DNA of 6,727 nt from Flavicella sp042091695 (GTDB lineage Bacteria; Bacteroidota; Bacteroidia; Flavobacteriales; Flavobacteriaceae), in contig JBELHA010000076.1 in NCBI GenBank assembly GCA_042091695.1, positions 1-6,727 on the forward strand. Reading direction: 5' to 3'. The notes beneath the pieces were generated by a model that saw nothing but the letters and a program-made list of their open reading frames with translations, had not been told where the DNA came from and did no database searches. This document shows, one piece after another, positions 1 through 6,353 of the stretch. Every line of letters starts with the position of its first letter. Position 1 is the first letter of the stretch. The translations under genes were made by a program, and so were the position numbers.

Positions 1-903
1 TTCTGTAATAGGGTGTTCTACTTGAATACGCGTATTCATTTCCATAAAGTAGAAGTTTCTATCTTTATCCACTAAGAATTCAACCGTACCAGCTCCTTCA
101 TACTTGATGTATTCTGATGCTTTTACTGCAGCCTCTCCCATGCGTTGACGCAAGTCGTCGGTCATAAAAGGAGAAGGTGTTTCTTCAGTTAACTTTTGGT
201 GACGTCTTTGAACAGAACAATCTCTTTCAGACAAGTGACATGCTTTCCCAAAAGAATCTCCAACGATTTGAATTTCAATATGACGTGGCTCTTGGATTAA
301 TTTCTCCAGATACATATCATCATTTCCGAAGGCAGCTTTCGACTCATAACGTGCAGAGTCCCATGCATCTTCAAGATCTTCAGGATTCCAAACGGCACGC
401 ATCCCTTTTCCTCCACCACCGGCAGAAGCTTTCAACATCACAGGATATCCTGCTTCTTCAGCTAATTTTTTACATTCAGGGAAATCAGCGATAACACCTT
501 CACTTCCCGGAACACAAGGAACTCCGGCAGCAATCATCGTAGACTTAGCATTTGCTTTGTCTCCCATTTTGTTGATCATATCTGCACTGGCTCCAATAAA
601 CTTGATATCGTGCTCTTCACAAAGGCTTGAAAATTTTGCGTTTTCAGACAAGAATCCGTATCCTGGGTGAATGGCATCTGCATTTGTAATTTCTGCAGCC
701 GATAATATATTTGACATTTTCAAGTAAGAGTCTGCACTAGCAGGTGGTCCAATACATACAGCTTCATCAGCAAATTTTACATGTAGGCTTTCCGCATCTA
801 CTGTAGAATATACTGCGACCGTTTTGATTCCCATTTCTTTACATGTTCTGATAACACGCAATGCAATTTCTCCTCGGTTTGCAATTAATATTTTTTTAAA
901 CAT
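1..903 (-). CDS. accC: Acetyl-CoA carboxylase biotin carboxylase subunit, partial (3' end cut by window edge)
   Basis: Biotin carboxylase performs the ATP- and bicarbonate-dependent carboxylation of biotin carried on AccB, the first half-reaction of acetyl-CoA carboxylase in fatty acid synthesis. The frame is open from the ATG at 903 to base 1, giving 301 residues; the family is about 450 long, so the C-terminal third lies beyond the left edge. The N-terminus MFKKILIANRGEIALR is the classic opening of the family. Visible ATP-grasp features are K116 in MGDK, K158, the glycine loop GGGGKG at 162-167, H208, RRHQK ending at K237, E275, and E288, N290 and R292 in MEMNTRIQVEHP. All fall within one residue of the E. 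coli numbering as I recall it. An in-frame ATG at 933 would add ten unconserved residues and is not preferred. It lies 76 bp downstream of accB on the same strand, probably co-transcribed. Nothing is missing from the part seen. Confidence 0.97.
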   Translation of the reverse strand, partial: MFKKILIANRGEIALRVIRTCKEMGIKTVAVYSTVDAESLHVKFADEAVCIGPPASADSYLKMSNILSAAEITNADAIHPGYGFLSENAKFSSLCEEHDIKFIGASADMINKMGDKANAKSTMIAAGVPCVPGSEGVIADFPECKKLAEEAGYPVMLKASAGGGGKGMRAVWNPEDLEDAWDSARYESKAAFGNDDMYLEKLIQEPRHIEIQIVGDSFGKACHLSERDCSVQRRHQKLTEETPSPFMTDDLRQRMGEAAVKASEYIKYEGAGTVEFLVDKDRNFYFMEMNTRIQVEHPITE

Positions 904-979
904 ACTGTTTGTGTTTTTGTAAAAAAAAGACATACCTATTGGATGCTTCTTTTTATTTGGTTTTAAATATGCTTGCTAA

Positions 980-1477
980 TTAAGATGGATCAACTAAAAA
1001 TAAAGGCTGTCCAAATTCTACTGGTGAAGAATCTTCTACCAATACTTTTACGATTTTACCAGAAACCTCAGATTCGATTTCATTGAATAATTTCATCGCT
1101 TCAATCACACAGACAATTGAGTCTGCAGAAATTGTATCTCCTACTTCTACAAAAGTAGCTTTATCTGGAGATGGTTTTCTGTAGAATGTTCCAATGATTG
1201 GAGATTTTACAGTAATATATTTAGATTCATCATCCTTTGGAGCAGCAGCAGCTGGTGTAGCAGGAGCAGCAGCAACTGGAGCTTCTAATTGAGGTGCTAC
1301 TTGAGGAACAACAGGCATGTGAGCCGCAGCAATAGGCGCTTGTTGTACAATCGTCGTTTCAGATACTTCACCACCTGTTTTTACAGTGATTTTGATATCT
1401 TCCATTTCCAATTTTACTTCGCTTGCACCCGATTTAGCTACAAACTTGATTAGGTTTTGTATATCTTTTAATTCCAT
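980..1477 (-). CDS. accB: Acetyl-CoA carboxylase biotin carboxyl carrier protein (BCCP)
   Basis: BCCP carries the biotin that shuttles carboxyl groups between biotin carboxylase (AccC) and the carboxyltransferase. The protein has 165 residues, normal for the family. Residues 1-35 form the usual N-terminal region (MELKDIQNLIKFV). Residues about 47-80 are an Ala/Pro-rich flexible linker, and residues about 86-165 are the biotinyl domain. The biotinylation site is EAMKLF with the acceptor at K129, preceded by the 'thumb' region SPIIGTFYRKPSPD (92-105) that is typical of BCCP rather than of lipoyl domains. It follows fabH after 42 bp and precedes accC, so fabH-accB-accC reads as one transcript supplying malonyl-CoA and the first condensation step. 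The carboxyltransferase genes (accA, accD) are not in this window. Confidence 0.97.
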   Translation of the reverse strand: MELKDIQNLIKFVAKSGASEVKLEMEDIKITVKTGGEVSETTIVQQAPIAAAHMPVVPQVAPQLEAPVAAAPATPAAAAPKDDESKYITVKSPIIGTFYRKPSPDKATFVEVGDTISADSIVCVIEAMKLFNEIESEVSGKIVKVLVEDSSPVEFGQPLFLVDPS

Positions 1478-1519
1478 AATATTTGATTATAATATAAAGT
1501 GTACTAAGTTACGTTTTAT

Positions 1520-2515
1520 TTATGAATTGTAAGCCCATTTTAAATATACAGCGCCCCACGTGAAACCTCCACCAAAAGCGGCAAAGACAATACTGTCTCC
1601 TTTTTTAAGTTTCTCTTCGTAGTCAGCTAGTAAAAGGGGTAACGTTGCAGAAGTTGTATTTCCATAATTCTGAATATTGACCATTACTTTGTCCATATCC
1701 AAGTTTATTCTTCTTGCAGTTGCTTCTATGATTCTTTGATTTGCCTGATGAGGCGCCAACCAATCTATATCTTCATTGGTAATATTATTGCGTTTCAATA
1801 ATTTTTCAGAAGCATCAGCCATATTAGAAACAGCGTATTTAAATACTGTTTTCCCTTCTTGTTTGATATAGTGCTGTCTGTTTTCTAGTGTTTCTGCAGA
1901 AGTTGGTAATAGAGACCCTCCAGCTTCTATACGTAAAAATTCTCTACCGATACCATCACTTCTCAAGTATTCATCTTGAAGGCCTAAACCTTCTTCGTTT
2001 GGCTCAAACAATGCAGCTCCAGCACCATCTCCGAATATAATACATGTTGTTCTATCAGTATAATCAACAATAGATGACATTTTATCGGCACCGATGACTA
2101 ATACTTTTTTATACCTACCAGATTCAATATAAGATGCGGCAGTCGACATTGCATACAAGAAACTAGAACAAGCAGCCTGCAAGTCATATCCAAATGCGTT
2201 TACAGCACCGATTTCAGTAGCTACATACACTGCAGTTGAAGCGACATTCATGTCAGGAGTTGCTGTACCGATGATCACCATATCAATCTCAGAAGCATCT
2301 AAACCTCTTTTAGCTATAAGATCTTCTGCTGCTTTGATTGCCAAATAAGAAGTTGGCTTGTCAGCATCTTTTAAAATTCTTCTCTCTTTGATACCTGTTC
2401 TCGTAAAGATCCACTCATCGTTTGTCTCTACTAAGGTCTCAAGCTCTTTGTTTGTGAGAGCGTAGTCAGGAACATATTTCCCTACTGCTGAAATAGCTGC
2501 AGTTATTTTACCCAT
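1520..2515 (-). CDS. fabH: 3-oxoacyl-[acyl-carrier-protein] synthase III
   Basis: KAS III condenses an acyl-CoA primer with malonyl-ACP, starting type II fatty acid synthesis and so influencing straight- versus branched-chain composition. The protein has 331 residues, normal for FabH. The Cys-His-Asn triad of the family is complete: C116 in DLQAACSSF, H256 in WLAPHQANQRI (the ACP-binding region that typifies FabH), and N286 in YGNTTSA. The N-terminus has the usual NDEWIFTRTGI at 32-42 and the C-terminus the glycine-rich FAAFGGGFTWGA. The ATG at 2515 is the natural family start. A perfect -7 element at 2571-2578 and a terminator upstream of it suggest that this gene begins its own transcript, continuing into accB and accC. 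Primer preference (acetyl versus branched) cannot be read from the sequence, although iso-branched lipids are common in this phylum. Confidence 0.97.
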   Translation of the reverse strand: MGKITAAISAVGKYVPDYALTNKELETLVETNDEWIFTRTGIKERRILKDADKPTSYLAIKAAEDLIAKRGLDASEIDMVIIGTATPDMNVASTAVYVATEIGAVNAFGYDLQAACSSFLYAMSTAASYIESGRYKKVLVIGADKMSSIVDYTDRTTCIIFGDGAGAALFEPNEEGLGLQDEYLRSDGIGREFLRIEAGGSLLPTSAETLENRQHYIKQEGKTVFKYAVSNMADASEKLLKRNNITNEDIDWLAPHQANQRIIEATARRINLDMDKVMVNIQNYGNTTSATLPLLLADYEEKLKKGDSIVFAAFGGGFTWGAVYLKWAYNS

Positions 2516-2570
2516 AATTAAGTTCTTTTAATAGAATTTTAAAGCCATACTGCTCCAAAAATTTAAAGGT

Positions 2571-2578
2571 CAAAAGTA
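2571..2578 (-). promoter_or_regulatory. Probable fabH promoter, -7 element
   Basis: On the minus strand this reads TACTTTTG, a perfect match to the Bacteroidota -7 consensus TAnnTTTG. It lies 55 bp before the fabH ATG, giving a leader of about 50 nt. The only TTG upstream, at the -33 side, is 24 bases away, slightly beyond the usual 17-23, so the -33 part is unclear. Its position between the rpmF terminator and fabH supports a separate fabH-accB-accC transcript. Confidence 0.55.
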
Positions 2579-2643
2579 GTAAAAATTTCTTCACATAAAA
2601 CGCAAAAAAAACCTTTAAATTTTAGCAATTCCTTTAAAACATT

Positions 2644-2676
2644 AAAAAAACCCTCTAAAAAGAGGGTTTTTTTTTT
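2644..2676 (-). terminator. Bidirectional intrinsic terminator after rpmF
   Basis: The arms CCCTCT (2651-2656) and AGAGGG (2661-2666) enclose a 4-nt loop AAAA. They are flanked by seven A on the left and ten T on the right, so the A and T runs can extend the stem. On the minus strand it gives a GC stem followed by seven U, 13 bp after the rpmF stop. It works equally well on paper for plus-strand transcripts. It should end the DUF177-rpmF message or attenuate it before fabH. Confidence 0.88.
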
Positions 2677-2689
2677 GGTGTTTTATTAC

Positions 2690-2884
2690 TTATGCTTCTG
2701 TTTCAACAGCGTCAATTACGATTTGACCTTTGTAGTAAAGTTTTCCTTCATGCCAGTGAGCTCTGTGGTATAAGTGCGCTTCACCAGTTGTAGGGTCTAC
2801 AGCAACTGTAGGTGCTACTGCTTTGTAATGTGTTCTTCTCTTGTCTCTTCTTTGTTTAGATATCTTTCTCTTTGGATGTGCCAT
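2690..2884 (-). CDS. rpmF: 50S ribosomal protein L32, zinc-free type
   Basis: L32 is a small structural protein of the large ribosomal subunit. The product has 64 residues and starts MAHPKRKISKQRRDKRRTHYK, the basic N-terminus shared by all bacterial L32 proteins, followed by the Bacteroidota-like TTGEAHLYHRAHWHEGKLYYKGQ. It contains no cysteine, so the zinc ribbon found in some L32 proteins is absent and the protein should be independent of zinc supply. The ATG at 2884 lies inside the end of the upstream DUF177 reading frame: the two overlap by 29 bp in different frames, suggesting translational coupling. A strong terminator follows the stop codon. The pairing of a DUF177/YceD gene with rpmF is widespread in bacteria. 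Confidence 0.97.
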   Translation of the reverse strand: MAHPKRKISKQRRDKRRTHYKAVAPTVAVDPTTGEAHLYHRAHWHEGKLYYKGQIVIDAVETEA

Positions 2885-3428
2885 TGTGCTGCTTTTTATC
2901 TATTAATAAATCTTTTAACTTTCCCCATCTTGGGTCCGTTGTATCTTCTTTTTTTGTTGTATTCTTTTTTTCAGTATACGTTTCTAATCTTTTCAGTGCT
3001 TCTGATTCTAAAGTACCGTCTAGTACTTTAGGGTGAATTCTTTTTGCCGGAATAGACAACACTAGCATTTCAAAAACGGCATGAGATACATTTATTCTGT
3101 GTTCATTATGAGACACATACATTATTTCCTCATTTCCGTCATCGGGATCTTCCCCAAACTTTACAAGTAAGGATAAATCTCCATGAACTGCTAAATCAAA
3201 TGGCTCTCCACTTTGGTCACAATTGACATTGACAGAACCACTAGACCTAAAGCTTAGCTCTAGATGGGTAGGTTTTTTTTCAAAAACCAAATTCACTTTT
3301 AAATCAGCTTCAATAAACTCATCGTATTGAAGTGCATCAAAGAACGTATTGTCAATCTGATATTCAAAAACATGTTTTCCTTCTTTCAAACCGATAAAAG
3401 GAATGTCAAACGCTTTCATTTGTTTCAT
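2856..3428 (-). CDS. DUF177 (YceD family) protein encoded upstream of rpmF
   Basis: DUF177/YceD proteins are found next to rpmF across bacteria. Members in E. coli and in maize chloroplasts have been linked to 23S rRNA accumulation, so a role in assembly of the large ribosomal subunit is the likely inference. From the ATG at 3428 the protein has 190 residues, starting MKQMKAFDIPFIGLKEGKH. The family core is at about 62-75 (SGSVNVNCDQSGEP), where the second Cys of the CxxC seen in some relatives is Ser (CDQS, 70-73). The C-terminal family motif DPRWGKLKDLL is at 165-175 and is followed by a basic tail. The frame can be extended four residues to a TTG at 3440, and an ATG lies at 3437, but the -7 element at 3451-3458 leaves almost no leader for those. 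ATG 3428, or 3419, fits better. The stop codon lies inside rpmF. Confidence 0.9.
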   Translation of the reverse strand: MKQMKAFDIPFIGLKEGKHVFEYQIDNTFFDALQYDEFIEADLKVNLVFEKKPTHLELSFRSSGSVNVNCDQSGEPFDLAVHGDLSLLVKFGEDPDDGNEEIMYVSHNEHRINVSHAVFEMLVLSIPAKRIHPKVLDGTLESEALKRLETYTEKKNTTKKEDTTDPRWGKLKDLLIDKKQHNGTSKEKDI

Positions 3429-3450
3429 GTTGTACATCAATTTGAGCGTG

Positions 3451-3458
3451 CAAAGATA
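3451..3458 (-). promoter_or_regulatory. Probable DUF177-rpmF promoter, -7 element
   Basis: On the minus strand this reads TATCTTTG followed by CA, a perfect TAnnTTTG match and among the most typical Bacteroidota forms. A weak -33 element, TGTG, lies 18 bases upstream. Transcription would begin near 3445, leaving a leader of about 16 nt to the ATG at 3428. This argues against the longer starts at 3437 and 3440. Confidence 0.65.
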
Positions 3459-3500
3459 TAAATTTTCATTTTATATCACACTAAAGTTATTAAAATTTAC

Positions 3501-4547
3501 TCAATTTCGTTGTTTTCTTACTTTTAAACTGTTTTTTGTTAGGGATTTATAGGCTTTTCGGGTTTTAAAAATTTTCAAACCTGTAAACAAAGCCTCTTTG
3601 AAAGAAGCTGCATCTGCACTGTTTTTACCGGCTATTTCAAAGGCGGTGCCGTGGTCTGGAGAAGTTCTTATCTCTGACAAACCTGCAGTATAATTGACAC
3701 CACTCCCAAAAGCAATTGATTTGAACCCTACCAATCCTTGGTCGTGGTACATTGCCAATACGCCATCGAATTGCAAATATTTTTCTGACCCAAAGAAACC
3801 GTCTGCGGCATAAGGACCATACACCAATTGCCCTTTTTCTTGGATTGCAGCCAATGTAGGACGAATCAATGTGTCGTCTTCATTACCAATGACACCATTA
3901 TCACCACAATGAGGGTTCAATCCCAGTACTGCTATTTTAGGTTTGTCAATTGCAAAATCTTGCAAAAGCATTTTATGCATGATAGCTACTTTCTTTTCGA
4001 TCAATTCCTTGGTGATTGTTTCTGAGATCTTAGCCACGGGCAGATGTCCTGTAATCAATCCAAGGCGCAATTTATCAGTCATTAACACCATCAAACTCTC
4101 TCCAAATAAATTTGACTCTAGATATTCAGTATGTCCAGGAAAAGAAAAGTTATCCGCTTGTATGTTGTCCTTACTTATTGGTGCCGTTAGTAAAAAATCT
4201 ACCTCTTTCGCTTTCAAAGCTTTGGTTGCCGCCTCCAAGGAGCGCAGCGCATAAGCTCCAGATGCTGATGTGGGTGTGCCTACCTCGATTGCAATCTCCT
4301 CATCCCAAACAGACAATACATTCATTTTTTGAGCAATCGTTTTATCCAATGAGTTTATTTCTTGGTATACGATTTCTGATTTTAATAATTTCTTATAAAA
4401 AGTAACCGCTTTTTGAGAAGCAAAAAGAATGGGCGTACAAAAATCGAACATACGCTTGTCTGCGAATGTTTTTAAGATGACTTCCATACCTATTCCGTTT
4501 AGGTCTCCCACTGAAATCCCAACTTTTATTTTCACTTCTTTCTCCAT
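3501..4547 (-). CDS. pdxA: 4-hydroxythreonine-4-phosphate dehydrogenase
   Basis: PdxA oxidises 4-phosphohydroxy-L-threonine with NAD, and the product is condensed by PdxJ to pyridoxine 5'-phosphate in the DXP-dependent vitamin B6 pathway. The protein has 348 residues, slightly longer than the E. coli enzyme (329), with a lysine/arginine-rich C-terminal extension (KSLTKNSLKVRKQRN). The N-terminus carries GISVGDLNGIGMEV (10-23). The three histidines that bind the divalent metal are present: H168 in TGHLPV, H213 in LNPHCGDNG and H268 in MYHDQGL. The family blocks FPGHTEYL (136-143) and TSPDHGTAFEIAGK (295-308) are intact. It is divergent from ribE and 60 bp upstream of the DUF177 promoter. With that promoter in place, pdxA is probably transcribed alone or with partial read-through. 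No other B6 gene is visible here. Confidence 0.97.
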   Translation of the reverse strand: MEKEVKIKVGISVGDLNGIGMEVILKTFADKRMFDFCTPILFASQKAVTFYKKLLKSEIVYQEINSLDKTIAQKMNVLSVWDEEIAIEVGTPTSASGAYALRSLEAATKALKAKEVDFLLTAPISKDNIQADNFSFPGHTEYLESNLFGESLMVLMTDKLRLGLITGHLPVAKISETITKELIEKKVAIMHKMLLQDFAIDKPKIAVLGLNPHCGDNGVIGNEDDTLIRPTLAAIQEKGQLVYGPYAADGFFGSEKYLQFDGVLAMYHDQGLVGFKSIAFGSGVNYTAGLSEIRTSPDHGTAFEIAGKNSADAASFKEALFTGLKIFKTRKAYKSLTKNSLKVRKQRN

Positions 4548-4566
4548 AGAGCTCGTATATTATTCG

Positions 4567-4574
4567 TATTTTTG
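4567..4574 (+). promoter_or_regulatory. Probable ribE promoter, -7 element
   Basis: TATTTTTG is a perfect TAnnTTTG match, 36 bp before the ribE ATG. No TTG is seen at the expected -33 distance, which would fall at the pdxA start codon. It lies only 7 bp from the opposing pdxA -7 element. Confidence 0.45.
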
Positions 4575-4581
4575 AGGTCTA

Positions 4582-4589
4582 CAAAAGTA
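4582..4589 (-). promoter_or_regulatory. Probable pdxA promoter, -7 element
   Basis: On the minus strand this reads TACTTTTG, a perfect TAnnTTTG match and identical to the fabH element. A TTG lies 14 bases upstream, closer than the usual 17-23, so the -33 element is unclear. The predicted leader to the pdxA ATG is about 28 nt. It faces the ribE -7 element across 7 bp. Confidence 0.55.
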
Positions 4590-4610
4590 ATCATTTAAAT
4601 TGACAATTGT

Positions 4611-5192
4611 ATGTTCACAGGTATTATCGAAAAATTAGGTTTGGTAACAGAAATCCGTAAAGAAGATGACAATTTACACATCACTATCAACAGTGCTTTT
4701 ACAGGGGAATTAAAAATAGACCAAAGTGTAGCTCACAACGGAGTCTGCTTGACTGTGATTGACATCAGTGGTGACAACTATACAGTAACTGCCATCAAAG
4801 AAACTCTTGAAAAGACAAACCTCAACACTTTAAGCATAGGTGACACTGTCAATTTAGAGCGCGCCATGAAGCTTGGAGATCGTTTGGATGGACATATTGT
4901 ACAAGGGCATGTCGATCAAATTGCAACCTGCACAGATATTTCAAATGAAAATGGAAGCTGGGGATTTACCTTTTCGTACGATGCAGCACTGCACAATGTA
5001 ACGATAGAGAAAGGTTCTATTACTATCAATGGTACTAGCCTTACGGTAGTCAATTCAAAGAAAAATGAATTCAGCGTAGCCATTATCCCTTACACCTATG
5101 AAAATACTAATTTTAATAATTTTGAAGTAGGTACTGTTGTCAATTTAGAATTTGATGTTATAGGGAAATATGTAGCTCGATTGATGTCGTGA
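4611..5192 (+). CDS. ribE: Riboflavin synthase, alpha subunit
   Basis: This enzyme dismutates two molecules of 6,7-dimethyl-8-ribityllumazine into riboflavin and the pyrimidine precursor, the last step of riboflavin synthesis. The protein has 193 residues, close to the usual 195-215. It is built of two homologous lumazine-binding barrels, which is visible directly. NGVCLTV (43-49) recurs as NGTSLTV (140-146), and the segment from TLEKTN to VNLE (65-83) recurs as TYENTN to VNLE (162-180). The start MFTGIIE is the family signature, and GHIVQGHVD (94-102) marks the beginning of the second domain. The ATG at 4611 is therefore firm. The gene is named ribE in Bacillus and most annotation pipelines, ribC in E. 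coli. It stands alone here, with no other riboflavin genes nearby, and I see no FMN riboswitch in the short upstream region. It converges on the DoxX-like pair. Confidence 0.97.
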   Translation: MFTGIIEKLGLVTEIRKEDDNLHITINSAFTGELKIDQSVAHNGVCLTVIDISGDNYTVTAIKETLEKTNLNTLSIGDTVNLERAMKLGDRLDGHIVQGHVDQIATCTDISNENGSWGFTFSYDAALHNVTIEKGSITINGTSLTVVNSKKNEFSVAIIPYTYENTNFNNFEVGTVVNLEFDVIGKYVARLMS

Positions 5193-5197
5193 TTTTA

Positions 5198-5212
5198 TAC
5201 TAAAAAATAGTA
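5198..5212. repeat. Short inverted repeat between convergent ribE and DoxX-like genes
   Basis: TACTA, a five-A spacer, then TAGTA forms a perfect 5-bp inverted repeat just after the ribE stop codon. The stem is weak and no T run follows on the plus strand, so it is at best a poor terminator for ribE. No better one is visible in the 32-bp gap. Confidence 0.25.
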
Positions 5213-5224
5213 CCCCTTTAAGCA

Positions 5225-5572
5225 TTATGTAAAGTTTTTAAAATAATGCCAACACAAATAAGCGTTTAAAGCCATGTAAAAAAAAGAGGGGAAAGATTTC
5301 ACAAAACTATCCTTGATTTTTAGACGCACACAAAAACCTAACAGCATCAACAAACTCAAACCAAAAGTACTAATCACTGATAGTACCGGAATCAAAAAAC
5401 CCACAAACAACCCAAGAGCTCCAAGGAGCTGAAGCACCCCTGTTAATTTCCTGTAAGAAGCCAAGCCATAGCGTTTGAATTCTGTCACGAAGAAAGGGTC
5501 TACAAAGACAGCTAATCCAAAAGCCACAAATGAAAGGCTAGAAAATAAGGTCAACAAAAATTGTATTTCCAT
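5225..5572 (-). CDS. DoxX-like small membrane protein (second of tandem pair)
   Basis: This is a 115-residue hydrophobic protein with about four membrane segments (roughly residues 5-25, 43-61, 63-81 and 95-110), most likely in the DoxX-like superfamily. No reaction can be assigned, and DoxX-type proteins in general are poorly understood. EFKRYGL (31-37) followed by R41, and LKIKDSFVKSFPS (84-96), match the same motifs in its upstream neighbour at nearly the same positions, so the two are tandem paralogues. The start at 5572 (MEIQFLL) is preferred. The longer frame from 5596 adds eight residues that overlap the neighbour, whereas 5572 lies four bases after the neighbour's stop codon, as expected in a tight operon, and aligns with the neighbour's own start. 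The final residues are basic and aromatic (WHYFKNFT). Confidence 0.8.
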   Translation of the reverse strand: MEIQFLLTLFSSLSFVAFGLAVFVDPFFVTEFKRYGLASYRKLTGVLQLLGALGLFVGFLIPVLSVISTFGLSLLMLLGFCVRLKIKDSFVKSFPSFFYMALNAYLCWHYFKNFT

Positions 5573-5576
5573 AACT

Positions 5577-5912
5577 CTAAAGTTGACTAGACACAAGCAA
5601 CAAAGACAAAATAAGCAGCCCTAAAGAAGGCAAGTATTTAACAAAAGGATTTTTTACCTTAAAATGGAAATACTGTGCAGATAGCATTAAAACGGCCATT
5701 ATAGCTGCAGGCACCAAAACAAGTGCATCATACCATATACTAGCCACTAGCAATGTTGCCATTGAAATTTTAGCAGCTCCGACAAAGCTTCGCACTATCA
5801 CAGAAAGGCCGTATTGTTTGAATTCTTTTTCTATATTGTCGAAACGAAAACCCCATACAATTAATATAGACACAGCAATAATAAGTTTTGAGAGAAGTAA
5901 AATTGATTCCAT
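5577..5912 (-). CDS. DoxX-like small membrane protein (first of tandem pair)
   Basis: This is a 111-residue membrane protein with about four predicted helices (roughly residues 4-21, 46-60, 62-80 and 94-110). It belongs to the same DoxX-like group as the gene after it. The motifs shared with that paralogue are EFKQYGL (30-36) with R41, and FKVKNPFVKYLPS (84-96), which probably form a loop between helices 3 and 4. The gap to the downstream gene is four bases, so the pair is co-transcribed and may form a heteromer; that last point is inference. The start at 5912 gives a hydrophobic first helix without a cleavable signal. Upstream, the minus strand has only imperfect -7 matches (TACTTTTA at 5968-5975 and TGTCTTTG at 5957-5964, seven of eight each), so the promoter is not firmly placed. 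Confidence 0.78.
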   Translation of the reverse strand: MESILLLSKLIIAVSILIVWGFRFDNIEKEFKQYGLSVIVRSFVGAAKISMATLLVASIWYDALVLVPAAIMAVLMLSAQYFHFKVKNPFVKYLPSLGLLILSLLLVSSQL

Positions 5913-6078
5913 TTGTATAAATTTTAAGGTTTCTCTAAAATAGGTTTTTTAAGACACAAAGACAAACTAAAAGTAGACTAGATATAAATAACTGAAATAC
6001 AACGAAATAGAATCATTCTAAGCACTAAAAGTTGTAATTTTAAAATGTTAATGATTTTATGAACTAAAAAATTCTATT

Positions 6079-6327
6079 ATGGCTATTCGATTAGGAAACA
6101 GTTGTGCGAACTGCGAAAACGTAACAGCATCAAAACAATGTAAAGTGCACCTTGTATCAGTTGATGAAGGATATACATGTGATAGCTTCCAGATGAAAGC
6201 ACAACTCAAAAACGATCCAAACTGCAGTACATGTGCAAGATTAGAAACATCTTCATGCGCAAAACCACAAAAGGCGGCACCTGGTATGCTGTGTGCACAA
6301 TGGGCACCAACAGGAGCAGAAGCTTAA
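6079..6327 (+). CDS. Eight-cysteine small protein with two four-Cys repeats, HiPIP-like motifs
   Basis: I do not recognise a named family. The protein has 82 residues, no signal peptide and no membrane segment, so it is probably cytosolic. It has eight cysteines: C9, C12, C21 and C34, then C49, C52, C60 and C72. These form two tandem units, CxxC-x8-C-x12-C and CxxC-x7-C-x11-C. Each unit ends in a Cys followed by two residues and an aromatic: CDSF at 34-37 and CAQW at 72-75. The second unit's GMLCAQWAP resembles the GWCxxW end of high-potential iron-sulfur proteins, whose CxxC-x(n)-C-x13-C order is also similar. Each unit could thus hold a 4Fe-4S cluster or a zinc ion; this is inference. HiPIPs are normally exported, which argues for caution. 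The ATG at 6079 gives a compact start (MAIRLGNSCANC). It is a single-gene unit with its own terminator. Confidence 0.85.
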   Translation: MAIRLGNSCANCENVTASKQCKVHLVSVDEGYTCDSFQMKAQLKNDPNCSTCARLETSSCAKPQKAAPGMLCAQWAPTGAEA

Positions 6328-6353
6328 AAAGTTACTCATATTAAAATAAATTG

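Noticed and set aside
177..494. A plus-strand open frame of 105 codons
   Set aside because: It lies antisense and fully inside accC, whose protein is certain. Its composition is that of a shadow frame.
904..933. Upstream in-frame ATG for accC at 933
   Set aside because: It would add ten residues (MSFFYKNTNS) before the conserved start MFKKILIANRGE, encoded in part by a T run. The family begins at 903.
2774..3031. A plus-strand hydrophobic frame of 85 codons that looks like a membrane protein
   Set aside because: It is antisense to rpmF and DUF177. Its Leu/Phe/Ile-rich look comes from the complement of Lys/Glu-rich coding sequence.
3828..4405. Several plus-strand open frames inside pdxA
   Set aside because: All are antisense shadows of pdxA, with no family features and no upstream signals.
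5573..5596. Longer start for the second DoxX-like protein (MCLVNFRV)
   Set aside because: The extra eight residues overlap the upstream gene and have no counterpart in the paralogue. The start at 5572 aligns with it.
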